A stretch of 64,000 nt of DNA from Oligella urethralis DSM 7531 (GTDB lineage Bacteria > Pseudomonadota > Gammaproteobacteria > Burkholderiales > Burkholderiaceae_B): positions 195,375-259,374 of the forward strand of contig NZ_AQVB01000001.1 of NCBI RefSeq assembly GCF_000372065.1, written 5' to 3'. The translations under genes and the position numbers were made by a program. The notes under the pieces are model-generated. The model ran no database searches and was not told the DNA's origin. It was given only the letters and a program-made list of their open reading frames with translations. This document shows, in pieces, positions 8,966 through 18,136 of the stretch. The stretch's first letter is position 1; every line of letters starts with the position of its first letter.

Positions 8966-9499
8966 ATGTTAAAAGCTAATAAATTGAAGCTCAGCGCAGC
9001 AGCTGCCGCTCTGTTGACCTTTAGCGCATGTGCTGTTGGTCATGGTAATCACGATCATGGTCATGATATGCATCATGGTGCCCATTCCATGGTTGAATTC
9101 ACTGGCAAAGAAAGCACCTTGGATAGCGTGGAGTTTAGCCGTTGTTGGGTGCGTTTAGTGCCTGAGCGTCCTTCAGCAGCTTATTTTGAACTAAAAAATA
9201 CTGGCTCTGAAACGATCACTTTAATTGGTGCCCGTGCTATGAATTTCCACGATGTGATGCTGCACCAGACAGTGGTTAAGGATGGTAGCAGTAAGATGAT
9301 CAACCTTGAGAAATTGACGCTTGAGCCTGGTCAGACGGCGGTGTTCAAGCCCAAGGATAATCACGTGATGCTAACAGCTGATTCCGCTGATGTGGTCAAG
9401 GTGGGTGACAAAATCAACTTGGAATTTAAGTTTGAGGGTGACAAGGTCGCTACCACTGAATGTGTGGTTAAACCGATTAATGCCATTTCCTTTGATTAA
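8966..9499 (+). CDS. Copper chaperone PCu(A)C lipoprotein
   Basis: Periplasmic Cu(I) carrier that supplies cytochrome oxidase CuA/CuB assembly. 177 residues. A signal peptide ends in a lipobox-like TFSAC (Cys ~22). A His-rich stretch (HGNHDHGHDMHHGAH) follows and may be an additional metal site. The core holds the PCuAC Met/His ligands: H/M in NFHDVMLH, M in SSKM, and H-x-M in NHVML. An AAGGAG ribosome-binding site and a terminator downstream mark it as a single-gene unit. Confidence 0.9.
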   Translation: MLKANKLKLSAAAAALLTFSACAVGHGNHDHGHDMHHGAHSMVEFTGKESTLDSVEFSRCWVRLVPERPSAAYFELKNTGSETITLIGARAMNFHDVMLHQTVVKDGSSKMINLEKLTLEPGQTAVFKPKDNHVMLTADSADVVKVGDKINLEFKFEGDKVATTECVVKPINAISFD

Positions 9500-9510
9500 T
9501 TCATAGGGTT

Positions 9511-9539
9511 AAGGCAGGAGGCGATTCCTGCCTTATTTT
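9511..9539 (+). terminator. Rho-independent terminator after the PCu(A)C gene
   Basis: Nine-base perfect stem AAGGCAGGA (9511-9519) / TCCTGCCTT (9526-9534), six-base loop, then ATTTTT. It lies two bases before the convergent hydrolase stop codon. Confidence 0.85.
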
Positions 9540-9540
9540 T

Positions 9541-10338
9541 CTAATCAAGTCCTAAATGCACCAATACTGTCTGATTAAAGCGTTGCGGCATCGCCAGGTT
9601 CATACCGTGCGTGGCATTTTCTAGGATAGACACGGCGGCTTCAGGCCAGAGTTCACTCAGTTCACGGATGATATGTGGAAAGGGCGCCGGACTCTGAGCG
9701 CCACCGATTAAGCTGATCTTGAATTGAGCCAAGGGGGCTAGCGCTTCCTTATCAAATAGCACCGCTTGCTCATACTGTTGCAACTCTAAGGTATTGGCAT
9801 TGTTACGAACCATGCGCTTAAACCAAGGAACCATCTTGGCCCATGTGCCTTCACCACTCACCGCATCAATAAAGATTTCTAGCCCCTCATCGACGGCACC
9901 CGATTGAATTAATTGCAAAGCCGAAGCCTTCCAGTGGATGCCCTCTTGGAGCTCTTGCGGATTGCGCAAGCCCGGATCGGCCAGAACTAAGGAGGCGATA
10001 TGCTCAGGCGCCTGTTGGGCCATACGTACGGCAACCGCAGCCCCTCTGGAATGACCGAGCAGATGCGCTTTTTCAATCCCTAAGTGCTGTAGTAAATTGA
10101 GCAAATCGGCAGCATGCTGCTCTGCACTGAAACCGATGGCTTCAGGCTCATTAAGCGGCCAATAATGCCTTAAGCTAGGGATAATTAGACGACATTTAGC
10201 GGCTAAAGTAGGGGCTTGGAAGCGCCAATAGCGGTAGTCGCAAAGTGAGCCATGGATAAGTACCAAGGCCTGACCCTCGCCCTCATCAATAAAGGCTTGT
10301 GTCAGACCGTTAATAGATTGTTCTTGTAATTCGGACAC
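9541..10338 (-). CDS. Alpha/beta hydrolase
   Basis: 265 residues of the alpha/beta-hydrolase fold. It has the oxyanion segment LIHGSLCDYRYW (~28-39), nucleophile elbow GHSRGAA (Ser ~97) and the C-terminal catalytic His in ATHGMN (~247). The fold suggests an esterase or C-C hydrolase; the substrate cannot be told. The start codon is GTG with no clear ribosome-binding site. It begins 16 bases after cpoB, so it may be read through from that gene. Confidence 0.85.
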   Translation of the reverse strand: MSELQEQSINGLTQAFIDEGEGQALVLIHGSLCDYRYWRFQAPTLAAKCRLIIPSLRHYWPLNEPEAIGFSAEQHAADLLNLLQHLGIEKAHLLGHSRGAAVAVRMAQQAPEHIASLVLADPGLRNPQELQEGIHWKASALQLIQSGAVDEGLEIFIDAVSGEGTWAKMVPWFKRMVRNNANTLELQQYEQAVLFDKEALAPLAQFKISLIGGAQSPAPFPHIIRELSELWPEAAVSILENATHGMNLAMPQRFNQTVLVHLGLD

Positions 10339-10354
10339 TGGAAAATAAAGCTAA

Positions 10355-11020
10355 TTAGTACATTTTTAAGCGTTCTTGGGCAGTATCGGCTGCAGGCGAA
10401 TTAGGGTACTGCTGAATCACGCGCTGTAGGGTTTGCTTAGAGCCCTCAATATTATTCAGCTCTAATTGACTGCCGGCAACAACTAATAAGGCATCACCCG
10501 CTTGTGGATCCTGAGGATAGCTGCTGACCATGCGCTCTAAGCGGCTGATTGCGCCTTGGAAATCACGAATAGCGTAATAGCTGCTGCCCTCATAGAAACG
10601 TGCAGCCGGTGTTAAGACACTGCGTGGGTAGGCGCTGGCAAAGTTGTTTAATGCATTTGCCGCCATCTCGTACTCGCCCTGACGGAATAGGTTGATCGCA
10701 TTATCATAGTCATGCTGCTCATTCGGATCACCTACTTGCGGGTTAGGTCCAAAATCGTCATAGTTTTGCTGTGAAGAAGCTTGCTTCGCTGAATGGTCCA
10801 AGCTCTCTAACTGACCGCGTAACTGCGCGATCTCCTTTTGTAAGGCCTGAATCTGGTTGGATAACTCTAAACGTGATAAGCCGGCCATTTTTAATTGTGA
10901 GCGCAGCTCTAAGATGGCGCGTCTTGCATCCTCATCTTCAAAAGCCATCGCCGGACTGCTAAAACCGGCACCTAAAATAGCACTGCTGAACACTAGTAAG
11001 GAGAGTTGACGTTTAAACAT
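10355..11020 (-). CDS. cpoB: Tol-Pal accessory protein CpoB (YbgF)
   Basis: Periplasmic protein coordinating Tol-Pal with peptidoglycan synthesis during outer-membrane constriction. 221 residues. A signal peptide ends at SPAMA (~26), a coiled-coil trimerisation segment spans ~30-75, and three tetratricopeptide-like repeats occupy ~105-221 (AINLFRQGEYEMAANALNNF and following). It is last in the tol-pal block but separated from pal by a strong terminator, so it probably has its own promoter. Confidence 0.93.
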   Translation of the reverse strand: MFKRQLSLLVFSSAILGAGFSSPAMAFEDEDARRAILELRSQLKMAGLSRLELSNQIQALQKEIAQLRGQLESLDHSAKQASSQQNYDDFGPNPQVGDPNEQHDYDNAINLFRQGEYEMAANALNNFASAYPRSVLTPAARFYEGSSYYAIRDFQGAISRLERMVSSYPQDPQAGDALLVVAGSQLELNNIEGSKQTLQRVIQQYPNSPAADTAQERLKMY

Positions 11021-11149
11021 GCTTTACATTCCTTGGTGGTTTATCGTTTTAAGTCGTAAAAGTTGGCTTGTGCTTTGAAAAAGCTACTCTTTATCCTACA
11101 GCAATAAGGCTGTTTTGTGATTAATGACTTGTTGCTGTTTGTTGCAAAA

Positions 11150-11182
11150 ATAATGCCACAACTATGGAGTTGCGGCATTATG
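11150..11182 (-). terminator. Rho-independent terminator after pal
   Basis: Read on the minus strand, an imperfect stem (AATGCC and CAACT blocks pairing across an ATGG loop, one mismatch) at about 11152-11181 is followed by ATTATTTTTG. It separates pal from cpoB. Confidence 0.8.
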
Positions 11183-11220
11183 ACAAGCTCAGATCCGAAG
11201 ATCACTGAAGATCATCGATC

Positions 11221-11706
11221 CTAGCGGATGTAGTTGATATCCGCGCGACGGTTTTGAGCGTGAGCTTCTTCAGACCAACCCTGAGCGATAGGACGCTCTT
11301 TACCGAAGCTGACAGCTTCGATTTGGGCACCGTTAACGCCACGGTTAACTAATTGCTGAGCAACGGCGACTGAACGACGCTGACCTAAGGCTAAGTTGTA
11401 CTCAGAAGAACCGCGGGCGTCAGTATTACCCTCAATGCGGATGCGCTGCTGAGCGTTAGCAGATAGGTATTGAGCGTGCATTTGTACTAGTGGTAAGTAC
11501 TGCTCTTCAACATTGTAACGGTCGAAACCGAAGAATACAGAACGTTGTTGAGCTAATGGGCTGTTAGGGTTGAATGGATCCATTACAGCACCAGTCTGTG
11601 CGCCAGTTTGACCTGTTGTGTCAGTGGTTGTCTTGGTGGAGCTACACGCAGCTAGAGTAGCAGCTAAAGCAGCAATAGCAAATGTTTTAACGATACGAGA
11701 TTTCAT
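11221..11706 (-). CDS. pal: Peptidoglycan-associated lipoprotein Pal
   Basis: Outer-membrane lipoprotein that binds peptidoglycan and TolB. 161 residues. The lipobox is LAAC (Cys ~21), then a flexible Thr-rich linker. The OmpA-C domain (~55-161) contains the conserved IEGNTDARGSSEYNLALGQRR segment, including the Asp and Arg that bind diaminopimelate. The start is at the end of a ~300-base gap after tolB. Confidence 0.97.
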   Translation of the reverse strand: MKSRIVKTFAIAALAATLAACSSTKTTTDTTGQTGAQTGAVMDPFNPNSPLAQQRSVFFGFDRYNVEEQYLPLVQMHAQYLSANAQQRIRIEGNTDARGSSEYNLALGQRRSVAVAQQLVNRGVNGAQIEAVSFGKERPIAQGWSEEAHAQNRRADINYIR

Positions 11707-12009
11707 CGGAAAACTCCTAGTTTTTGATTAAATAAAATTTTTATAATTGCAAACCATATGGTAGCAAAGCTCGAAGACAGCTCGCTAACTCCTCGTGTGA
11801 GAACTTACTCACCGCCTTCCCCAAACGCTGGATTATGCTGTAGAGTGCGCACTACCTCTTAAATTAAAATATAACAGGTTTAAAGCATTAAGTGGCGTAA
11901 AACCTGCAACAAATTGCGACTCGATGCAAGTTATCAGCGAATGTGTTAGCAAAATATGACAGTTTTATCACAAGACGTATTAAAAAGCTTGCGCTATATC
12001 CGCTATTGC
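11707..12009. other. Long gap between tolB and pal
   Basis: Just over 300 bases with no reading frame I can support. tolB and pal are usually close together, so this gap probably holds a separate pal promoter or leader. I found no strong hairpin with a T-tract in it. Confidence 0.4.
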
Positions 12010-13293
12010 TTAATCAACAAATGGTCCCCAGGCGGCACTACTGATGCTGCCAGATGAGGTTGGGATAATTTGTTGATTTGTACCGTCCACATTCACTAAG
12101 GCTAAGTTTGAGCCAGAGACGTAAAGAATCTGTACACCATTGGCTGAGAAGCTGGGCGATAAATCGTTAGGACCACGGGTTAGCAGTTGGTCACCACCGC
12201 CACCTAAGTTCGTGAGAGCGATTGAATACGCGCCACCTCGCATACTGGAGTTAACTAGTTTTAAACCGTCTGGTGAAATGGCACCGGAAACGTTTTGTGA
12301 ACCGTTAAAAGTGATTCGGCTAGCACCGCCACCACCTAGGCCAGCACGATAAATCTGCGGGCTGCCACCGCGGTCACTGGTAAAGATAATGCCGCTGCCA
12401 TTTGGGAAGAAATACGGCTCGGTATCAATTTCTGGTGAATCGGTGATTTGACGGGCACTATCACCACCATTAGCACTGATTAAGAAAATATTAGAAAGAC
12501 CACTACGACTGAGTGCAACCGCTAATTGGCTACCGTCTGGTGACCATGCCGGGGCACTGTTATTGCCGTGGAAATTAGCTGCAACCGTACGACCGCCAGT
12601 GGCAAGATTTTGTACATAAACTACCGGTTTACCTGTTTCAAAGCTAACATAGGCTAGCTTTTGGCCGTCTGGAGACCATTTGGGCGAGATAATCGATGAG
12701 TTGGAGGAGGCGACAACTTGAGCGCCTTGACCATCGGCGTCAGCCACATAAAGCTGGTTGCCTGCAACATAGGCAACACGCGTTGAGAAGATACCGCGCA
12801 CACCGGTTTGATTTTCATAAATTGCATCAGCCACACGGTGAGCCTGACGGCGTAGGTTACTGCCAGTCACTGATTTGCTTTCAATGGTGCTCTGCTGCGT
12901 TGGATCGACGAGTCCGTAATTGACCGTAGTGCCGGTGCTAGAACCATAGGCTAAGGGCGTGGCGATTTGGAGGGCATTAATCGCATCCCAGTTAGGTGTG
13001 CCGGCTGAGTCTGAGGTCACGGCCTCCACTCGATTAACTTCGAACTCACCTGAGCGCGTCAAGTCAGCTGCCACAATATCAGCAATTTCCTTGCCATTAG
13101 GACCGGTAAAGTCAGCGACGGTAATTGGGAATTTGAAATTTTCCTGACCGCTGGATTGCAGCGGTACATAGAGTTGCGCCTGGGCAGCACCGATGCCTAG
13201 ACTTAGCGCAACAGAGGTCACCAGGCTACCGACGAGGCGGTAAGCAGTTGAGCGCAGACGGTTAGTACTGCGTGGAAGTAATGCTGAAGTCAT
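12010..13293 (-). CDS. tolB: Tol-Pal translocation protein TolB
   Basis: Periplasmic beta-propeller protein linking Pal with the TolA/Q/R motor. 427 residues. A long signal sequence ends near GAAQAQ (~40). An N-terminal mixed alpha/beta domain spans ~45-160. A six-bladed WD40-like propeller has repeated (I/S)PxWSPDGxxLAYVS-type strands from ~190 onward (SPKWSPDGQKLAYVS, APAWSPDGSQLAVAL). It is in the tol operon after tolA, 77 bases downstream. Confidence 0.97.
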   Translation of the reverse strand: MTSALLPRSTNRLRSTAYRLVGSLVTSVALSLGIGAAQAQLYVPLQSSGQENFKFPITVADFTGPNGKEIADIVAADLTRSGEFEVNRVEAVTSDSAGTPNWDAINALQIATPLAYGSSTGTTVNYGLVDPTQQSTIESKSVTGSNLRRQAHRVADAIYENQTGVRGIFSTRVAYVAGNQLYVADADGQGAQVVASSNSSIISPKWSPDGQKLAYVSFETGKPVVYVQNLATGGRTVAANFHGNNSAPAWSPDGSQLAVALSRSGLSNIFLISANGGDSARQITDSPEIDTEPYFFPNGSGIIFTSDRGGSPQIYRAGLGGGGASRITFNGSQNVSGAISPDGLKLVNSSMRGGAYSIALTNLGGGGDQLLTRGPNDLSPSFSANGVQILYVSGSNLALVNVDGTNQQIIPTSSGSISSAAWGPFVD

Positions 13294-13370
13294 AGCAAAC
13301 CATCTCCTAGATAAATGTCTTTGATAAATTGATCAGTTTTATTAAGTTAACATAAAAAGCTGAAGCCACA

Positions 13371-14513
13371 TTAGCGGACGTAATTAAAGTGTCCAGTAAA
13401 CTTCGAGCTACGAATTGCCGCTGGGTAGTTTTGGCAAGCTTTAAGCGCATTAACCACGGCATTGTCAAAGGCTGCGTTGCCAGAACGACGGGTGATCCGT
13501 GCATTCGTGGCTTTTAAATTGGCATTAATCGTCACTTCGTAGTGCGCCGTTAAGCGCTGCGCGCCGCCATAGCGTAATAATGGCTGGACACAACGTTGAA
13601 TCGCCTGAATCACGGCGTTATTACCACCGCCACCGCCACGTTGGTTTTGTGCATTGCGCCCGCCTTGAATGCCGGCGATGCTATTGATATCACCGCGCAT
13701 GGCACCGCGTACATCGGCTCCTTGACGATTGGCTTTAGCCTTGGTTTCAGCTGCGGCACGGGCGTCAGCAGCGGCTTTGGCGGCAGCCTTTTTCTTGGCT
13801 TCTGCCTCGGCTAAACGTTTTTTCTCAGCGGCTGCCTTACGCTCTTGCTCTTCTTTTTTACGTTGTTCCTCTTGGCGCGCGAGTTCTTGCTTGCGCTTTT
13901 CTTCGGCTTCGCGTTTTTTGCGCTCCTCTTCCTGTTTGGCGAGTGCTTGTTTACGCGCTTCCTCTTTTTTGCGCAGTTCTTCTTGCTTAGCCAGCTCTTC
14001 TTTGCGTTTGCGCTCTTGTTCTTCTTTTTTGCGTTGTTCCTCTTGGCGCGCGAGTTCTTGCTTGCGTTTTTCTTCGGCTTCACGCTGCTTGCGTTCTTCC
14101 TCGCGCTTTTTCTCTAAAGCAATCTCAGGATCTTCCTGTGGTGCTGGCGGAGGCGTTGCCGCGACGGGTGGAGTCACCGCAGGCTCTGGTTCGGGTGCAG
14201 GGGCTTCAGGTTCCGCTGCGGGCTCCGGTTCTGGTTCAGGCGTAGGCTCCGGTTCCGGGTCGACTTCGTCCTCATTGACCGTGTCTTCGTCGGCCGGGTC
14301 CATGGTGGCTGTTTCAGTGGGCGCTTTAAGAATCTGCTCAGTACCCTCAGCCCAGAGTTCGAGTTGAATTGGTCCTGCCGCTTGCTCAGGCTTTAAGAAC
14401 AGGCTAGCCACAATCAGCACAATAATAGCTAAGTGAAACACCAAGGAGCCAATCAGGCCCTTGGTATTATCACTATTTTCATAGTACTCGTTAGGATTCT
14501 CAAACTTAATCAT
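13371..14513 (-). CDS. tolA: Energy-transducing protein TolA
   Basis: Spans the periplasm to transmit proton-motive energy from TolQR to Pal/TolB. 380 residues. A single TM anchor (~20-41) is followed by a Pro/Glu-rich segment (~65-125) and a long charged helix rich in Lys/Glu/Arg/Ala (~130-260). The globular C-terminal domain (~290-380) ends in FTGHFNYVR. The helix contains an in-frame duplicated segment (REAEEKRKQELARQEEQRKK twice, 57 codons apart), visible also at DNA level. It lies 11 bases after tolR. Confidence 0.95.
   Translation of the reverse strand: MIKFENPNEYYENSDNTKGLIGSLVFHLAIIVLIVASLFLKPEQAAGPIQLELWAEGTEQILKAPTETATMDPADEDTVNEDEVDPEPEPTPEPEPEPAAEPEAPAPEPEPAVTPPVAATPPPAPQEDPEIALEKKREEERKQREAEEKRKQELARQEEQRKKEEQERKRKEELAKQEELRKKEEARKQALAKQEEERKKREAEEKRKQELARQEEQRKKEEQERKAAAEKKRLAEAEAKKKAAAKAAADARAAAETKAKANRQGADVRGAMRGDINSIAGIQGGRNAQNQRGGGGGNNAVIQAIQRCVQPLLRYGGAQRLTAHYEVTINANLKATNARITRRSGNAAFDNAVVNALKACQNYPAAIRSSKFTGHFNYVR
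13836..14086. repeat. Direct repeat inside tolA
   Basis: Two ~75-base copies at about 13840-13913 and 14011-14084, offset 171 bases (57 codons), differ at only a few positions. They encode the same Lys/Glu-rich helix block, so the helix length can change by in-frame recombination. Confidence 0.85.
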
Positions 14514-14524
14514 TGACTATTAAA

Positions 14525-14965
14525 CTATTTTTTGCTGCTTTGATTTTGATTGACCATCAAAGCCAAACGAGTGACGCCGTTAGCACGTAAGGTGTCCATC
14601 ACTTGCATCACTTCTTCATAGGCAATCTTGCCGTCCGCGGCAATCACCACTGGGGTGTCGGGCTGTTGCAATAACATTTTTACCTCATCCAGTAGCGCCT
14701 CTTTGGGGATATTCTGAAAATTAGCGCCGGCATTACGCAGACGAATACTGTAAGCACCGTCTTCTGCAATCTGAATCTCAATTGGCGTGGCCGGTACCTC
14801 GGTTGCTTGACCGACTGAAGGTAAATTCACGACCCCCGGCGTAATCATGGGCGCCGTCACCATAAAAATAACTAATAGCACCAGCATGACATCAATGTAG
14901 GGGACGACATTAATTTCATTTTTACGGCGTGAGCCGCGCTGGCGGCGTCGTTGATATGTTTTCAT
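14525..14965 (-). CDS. tolR: Proton-channel protein TolR
   Basis: ExbD/TolR family, inner membrane. 146 residues. A basic N-terminus is followed by one TM helix carrying the essential Asp in NVVPYIDVMLVLLVIFMV (Asp ~25), then a periplasmic domain. It sits one base from the tolQ stop and 11 bases before tolA, in the usual Q-R-A order. Confidence 0.97.
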   Translation of the reverse strand: MKTYQRRRQRGSRRKNEINVVPYIDVMLVLLVIFMVTAPMITPGVVNLPSVGQATEVPATPIEIQIAEDGAYSIRLRNAGANFQNIPKEALLDEVKMLLQQPDTPVVIAADGKIAYEEVMQVMDTLRANGVTRLALMVNQNQSSKK

Positions 14966-14966
14966 C

Positions 14967-15656
14967 TTAGCGAAGCTGGCGTTGTAAAATATTTAAAAGC
15001 TCGTCAGAGAAACTGTCGAAGCGACCGGCGAGAATATCATTTTGAGTACTGAAGTAGTTGTAACCCAACACGGCTGGAATCGCCGCAAATAGACCGATGG
15101 CCGTGGCAATCAAGGCCTCAGCAATACCCGGTGCAACCGCTGCCAGGGTGGCATTTACCGCCGTTGATAAGCCGATAAATGAATGCATAATGCCCCACAC
15201 CGTGCCGAGTAGACCGATATAGGGGCTGACCGAGCCAGTAGAAGCTAAAAAGTTAAGCTTAGCGTCTAAGCTATCAAGCTCGCGCTGTGTGGTTGCCTGC
15301 ATGGCACGATGGGTGCCGTCGATGATACGCTCACCATCAGTCTGACCACTGCGGCGATGACGTAAAAACTCAGTCATGCCAGCATTAAAAATGCGTGCGA
15401 GCGGGCCACTTTGATCTAAATCCTTGCTCACTGATTGATGGAGGTCTGAGAGCTCCTTACTTTGCCAAAAGTGACTTTCAAAATCACGTGTTTGCTGCAA
15501 GGCACGTTTAACCTGTAGGTATTTGCTGATCATAATGGCCCACGATACAACGGAGGCAATGACTAAAATCAGCATAATAATTTGCACAGGCAAACTAGCG
15601 TTAAGAATTAATGAAGTAACGGACATGGAGGTGTCTGAAGTTTCGATCGGTGGCAT
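14967..15656 (-). CDS. tolQ: Proton-channel protein TolQ
   Basis: MotA/TolQ/ExbB family, forming the proton channel with TolR. 229 residues with three TM helices (~20-40, ~135-160, ~175-195). The conserved GLLGTVWGIMHSF and PGIAEALIATAIGLFAAIPAV segments are present. It begins five bases after ybgC. Confidence 0.97.
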   Translation of the reverse strand: MPPIETSDTSMSVTSLILNASLPVQIIMLILVIASVVSWAIMISKYLQVKRALQQTRDFESHFWQSKELSDLHQSVSKDLDQSGPLARIFNAGMTEFLRHRRSGQTDGERIIDGTHRAMQATTQRELDSLDAKLNFLASTGSVSPYIGLLGTVWGIMHSFIGLSTAVNATLAAVAPGIAEALIATAIGLFAAIPAVLGYNYFSTQNDILAGRFDSFSDELLNILQRQLR

Positions 15657-15661
15657 AGCGA

Positions 15662-16102
15662 TTAATTATCCTGAACAGAAAGAAATAAACTACGAATATC
15701 AGCCGGAATGGGTGCCGGTTTAAAGCTTTGGGTATCGACACAGCAGATCTGGATAGAGCTTTCGACCAAGATCTCGCCATTTCGTTCCGCGATTTGTTCA
15801 AAAGAGCAGGAGGAATTACCAACTTTGCTCAATGTGGTGTTAATTTGCAGTAGATCATCAAGCCGTGCGGGGCTGCGGTAACGTAGCTGAGTACCCACCA
15901 CCACAAAGATGCGTTGTTGCTCCTCGGCAAGTTGCGCTTGATTGACGCCTAAGTTACGTAACCATTCAGTGCGCCCGCGCTCGAAAAATTTTAAATAGTT
16001 TGCGTAAAAGACTACGCCCCCAGCATCGGTGTCCTCATAATAAACCCGAACCGGAAGGATAAAGCGTTTGCTCTCGTCCTGATGCGCTTTGGTATCGTTC
16101 AT
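15662..16102 (-). CDS. ybgC: Tol-Pal-associated acyl-CoA thioesterase YbgC
   Basis: Hotdog-fold thioesterase, first gene of the tol-pal operon in most proteobacteria. 146 residues. The active-site motif YYEDTDAGGVVFYANYLKF (catalytic Asp ~25) is clear, followed by the FFERGRTEWLR helix. The cellular role is probably acyl-CoA or phospholipid related; the exact substrate is not settled for the family. Confidence 0.95.
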   Translation of the reverse strand: MNDTKAHQDESKRFILPVRVYYEDTDAGGVVFYANYLKFFERGRTEWLRNLGVNQAQLAEEQQRIFVVVGTQLRYRSPARLDDLLQINTTLSKVGNSSCSFEQIAERNGEILVESSIQICCVDTQSFKPAPIPADIRSLFLSVQDN

Positions 16103-16126
16103 AAATAATTAGGATAAATGCAGTAA

Positions 16127-16160
16127 AAGTCTACGACCTAATGGTGTTAGGCGTAGACTT
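16127..16160 (-). terminator. Rho-independent terminator after proS
   Basis: Long hairpin: AAGTCTACG (16127-16135) pairs with CGTAGACTT (16152-16160), extended by CCTAA/TTAGG with one bulged base. Read on the minus strand it is followed by TTTAC. It separates proS from the tol operon. Confidence 0.75.
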
Positions 16161-16182
16161 GCTCAGTAAATAACAGCCTATA

Positions 16183-17922
16183 TTACTTAGTTTTTAAGCT
16201 CTGATAAAGCTCTAAAACGTAAGCATTTAAATCAGCTAAGTTGATCTGTTGTGATTCGGCGGCAGCACGTGACTGTACTTCCACCTCCTGCTTAGCTAGG
16301 CCTCGTTCACCAATGGTTACACGGATAGGCACACCGATAAGCTCCCATTCGGAGAACATCACGCCAGGACGCACATCACGGTCGTCCAGAATGACCTCTA
16401 CGCCGGCCTGCAAGAGGCTGTGGTAAAGCTTGCTCGCCTCCTCACGTACCGCCTCGCTTTTACCCCAACCGATGGGGCAAATCACTACTTCAAAGGGAGC
16501 GATACTGATGGGCCAGATAATACCTTTATCATCATGGTTTTGCTCAATGGCAGCGGCCACAATACGACTCACGCCGATGCCGTAACAACCCATTTGTAAA
16601 GGCTCAGCCTTGCCTTCCTCGTTAAGGAAGGTGGCGTTAAGCGCTTTGGAGTAAACATCGCCTAAGAAGAAGACATGACCTACCTCAATGCCTCGTTGAA
16701 TTGCTAAGGTGCCACTGCCGTCCAGCGTAGGGTCGCCAGCCACCACATTACGAATATCGGCGACCTCAGGCTCAGCTAAATCACGACCCCAGTTAACGCC
16801 GCGTAAGTGGTAGTCCTCCTTATTGGCGCCACAGACCCAGTCGTGCATCTTAGCCACCGTCCGGTCAGCGATCACATGCACTGCTTTACGTGTGTTTAGC
16901 GGGCCTAAGAAACCTGGATTGGAGCCGAAGTAGTCACGAATTTCTTCCTCCGTAGCTAGGCGGTAGCCATGTTTAAAGGCGGGTAGTTTGGATACCTTGA
17001 CCTCATTGACCTCGTGATCACCGCGCACTAATAATAAGTAGATTTGCTCCTGTCCTTCATCGTCTGTGGTATGGAAAACCACAGATTTAACGGTTTGAGC
17101 TAAGGGCAACCCTAATAAACCAGCCACTAATTCGCACTTATTAGCATTGGGCGTATGTACTTCAGTCAATTCCTCGCTGGCTGCAGCCCGTTCAGCGATG
17201 AGGCAGGGCGCCTCTGCTAATTCGATATTGGCTGCGTAATCAGAATTAGGCGAGTAAACAATCTCATCCTCACCGGTGTCGGCAATCACTTGGAACTCAT
17301 GGCTGCGGGAACCGCCAATGGAGCCAGTATCGGCAGCCACCGCACGGAAATTAAGGCCTAGACGGGTAAAGATACGCACATAGGCATCGTACATATTGTC
17401 ATAGGACTTTGCTGCGCCTGCCTCATCCTTGTCAAAGGAATAGGCATCTTTCATGGTGAATTCGCGACCACGCATTAAACCGAAGCGGGGACGGCGCTCA
17501 TCACGGAATTTAGTTTGGATATGGTAAAAATTGACCGGTAATTGGCGCCAGCTCTTGATCTCGTTACGGGCGATATCGGTAACCACCTCTTCGGAAGTGG
17601 GTTGCAGTACGAAATCACGCTGATGACGATCCTTAATCCGCAGTAATTCCGGACCATAGGCATCCCAACGACCGGATTCCTGCCATAACTCGGCAGGTTG
17701 TACCACTGGCATCAGTAACTCTAAGGCACCCGCACGATCCATCTCCTCGCGCACAATGGTTTCAACCTTGCGTAATGTTTTGAGCGCTAAGGGCATGTAG
17801 GTGTAAATACCGCCAGCTAAGCGGCGAATCATGCCAGCACGAATCATCAGCTTGTGGCTGACAACCTCTGCCTCTGCTGGCGCTTCTTTTAAAGTATTAA
17901 TATGAAATTTTGACGCTAACAT
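16183..17922 (-). CDS. proS: Prolyl-tRNA synthetase
   Basis: Class II aminoacyl-tRNA synthetase. 579 residues, the bacterial length that includes the inserted editing domain (~220-400) between motifs 2 and 3. Visible motifs: the N-terminal [21 protein letters not shown], motif 1 around [24 protein letters not shown] and [25 protein letters not shown] (motif 2), and [18 protein letters not shown] (motif 3). The C-terminal anticodon-binding domain follows. Divergent from rppH. Confidence 0.97.
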   Translation of the reverse strand: MLASKFHINTLKEAPAEAEVVSHKLMIRAGMIRRLAGGIYTYMPLALKTLRKVETIVREEMDRAGALELLMPVVQPAELWQESGRWDAYGPELLRIKDRHQRDFVLQPTSEEVVTDIARNEIKSWRQLPVNFYHIQTKFRDERRPRFGLMRGREFTMKDAYSFDKDEAGAAKSYDNMYDAYVRIFTRLGLNFRAVAADTGSIGGSRSHEFQVIADTGEDEIVYSPNSDYAANIELAEAPCLIAERAAASEELTEVHTPNANKCELVAGLLGLPLAQTVKSVVFHTTDDEGQEQIYLLLVRGDHEVNEVKVSKLPAFKHGYRLATEEEIRDYFGSNPGFLGPLNTRKAVHVIADRTVAKMHDWVCGANKEDYHLRGVNWGRDLAEPEVADIRNVVAGDPTLDGSGTLAIQRGIEVGHVFFLGDVYSKALNATFLNEEGKAEPLQMGCYGIGVSRIVAAAIEQNHDDKGIIWPISIAPFEVVICPIGWGKSEAVREEASKLYHSLLQAGVEVILDDRDVRPGVMFSEWELIGVPIRVTIGERGLAKQEVEVQSRAAAESQQINLADLNAYVLELYQSLKTK

Positions 17923-18136
17923 AGCTATGTATAAGATTAAATATAGGAGCTCAGTCGATTCAACAGAATCTTACATTGTATTTAGAATCGGTGTGAAGGT
18001 GCAGCTGTCATGTGGAGATTCCAAAAAAAGATGTGCTTGCTAGGTAGATTAATTTTACTTTTGCGGTGGATTGTAGGAAGCTCAACAAAAGAGCCGTATA
18101 ATTTAGCTTAGTAAAATTGATGATAGGTGGAACCTT

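Noticed and set aside
13729-14367. Long Ser/Ala- and Phe/Leu-rich open frames opposite or out of frame with tolA
   Set aside because: They arise from the repetitive Lys/Glu codons of the TolA helix read in other frames; they have no ribosome-binding site and no family resemblance.
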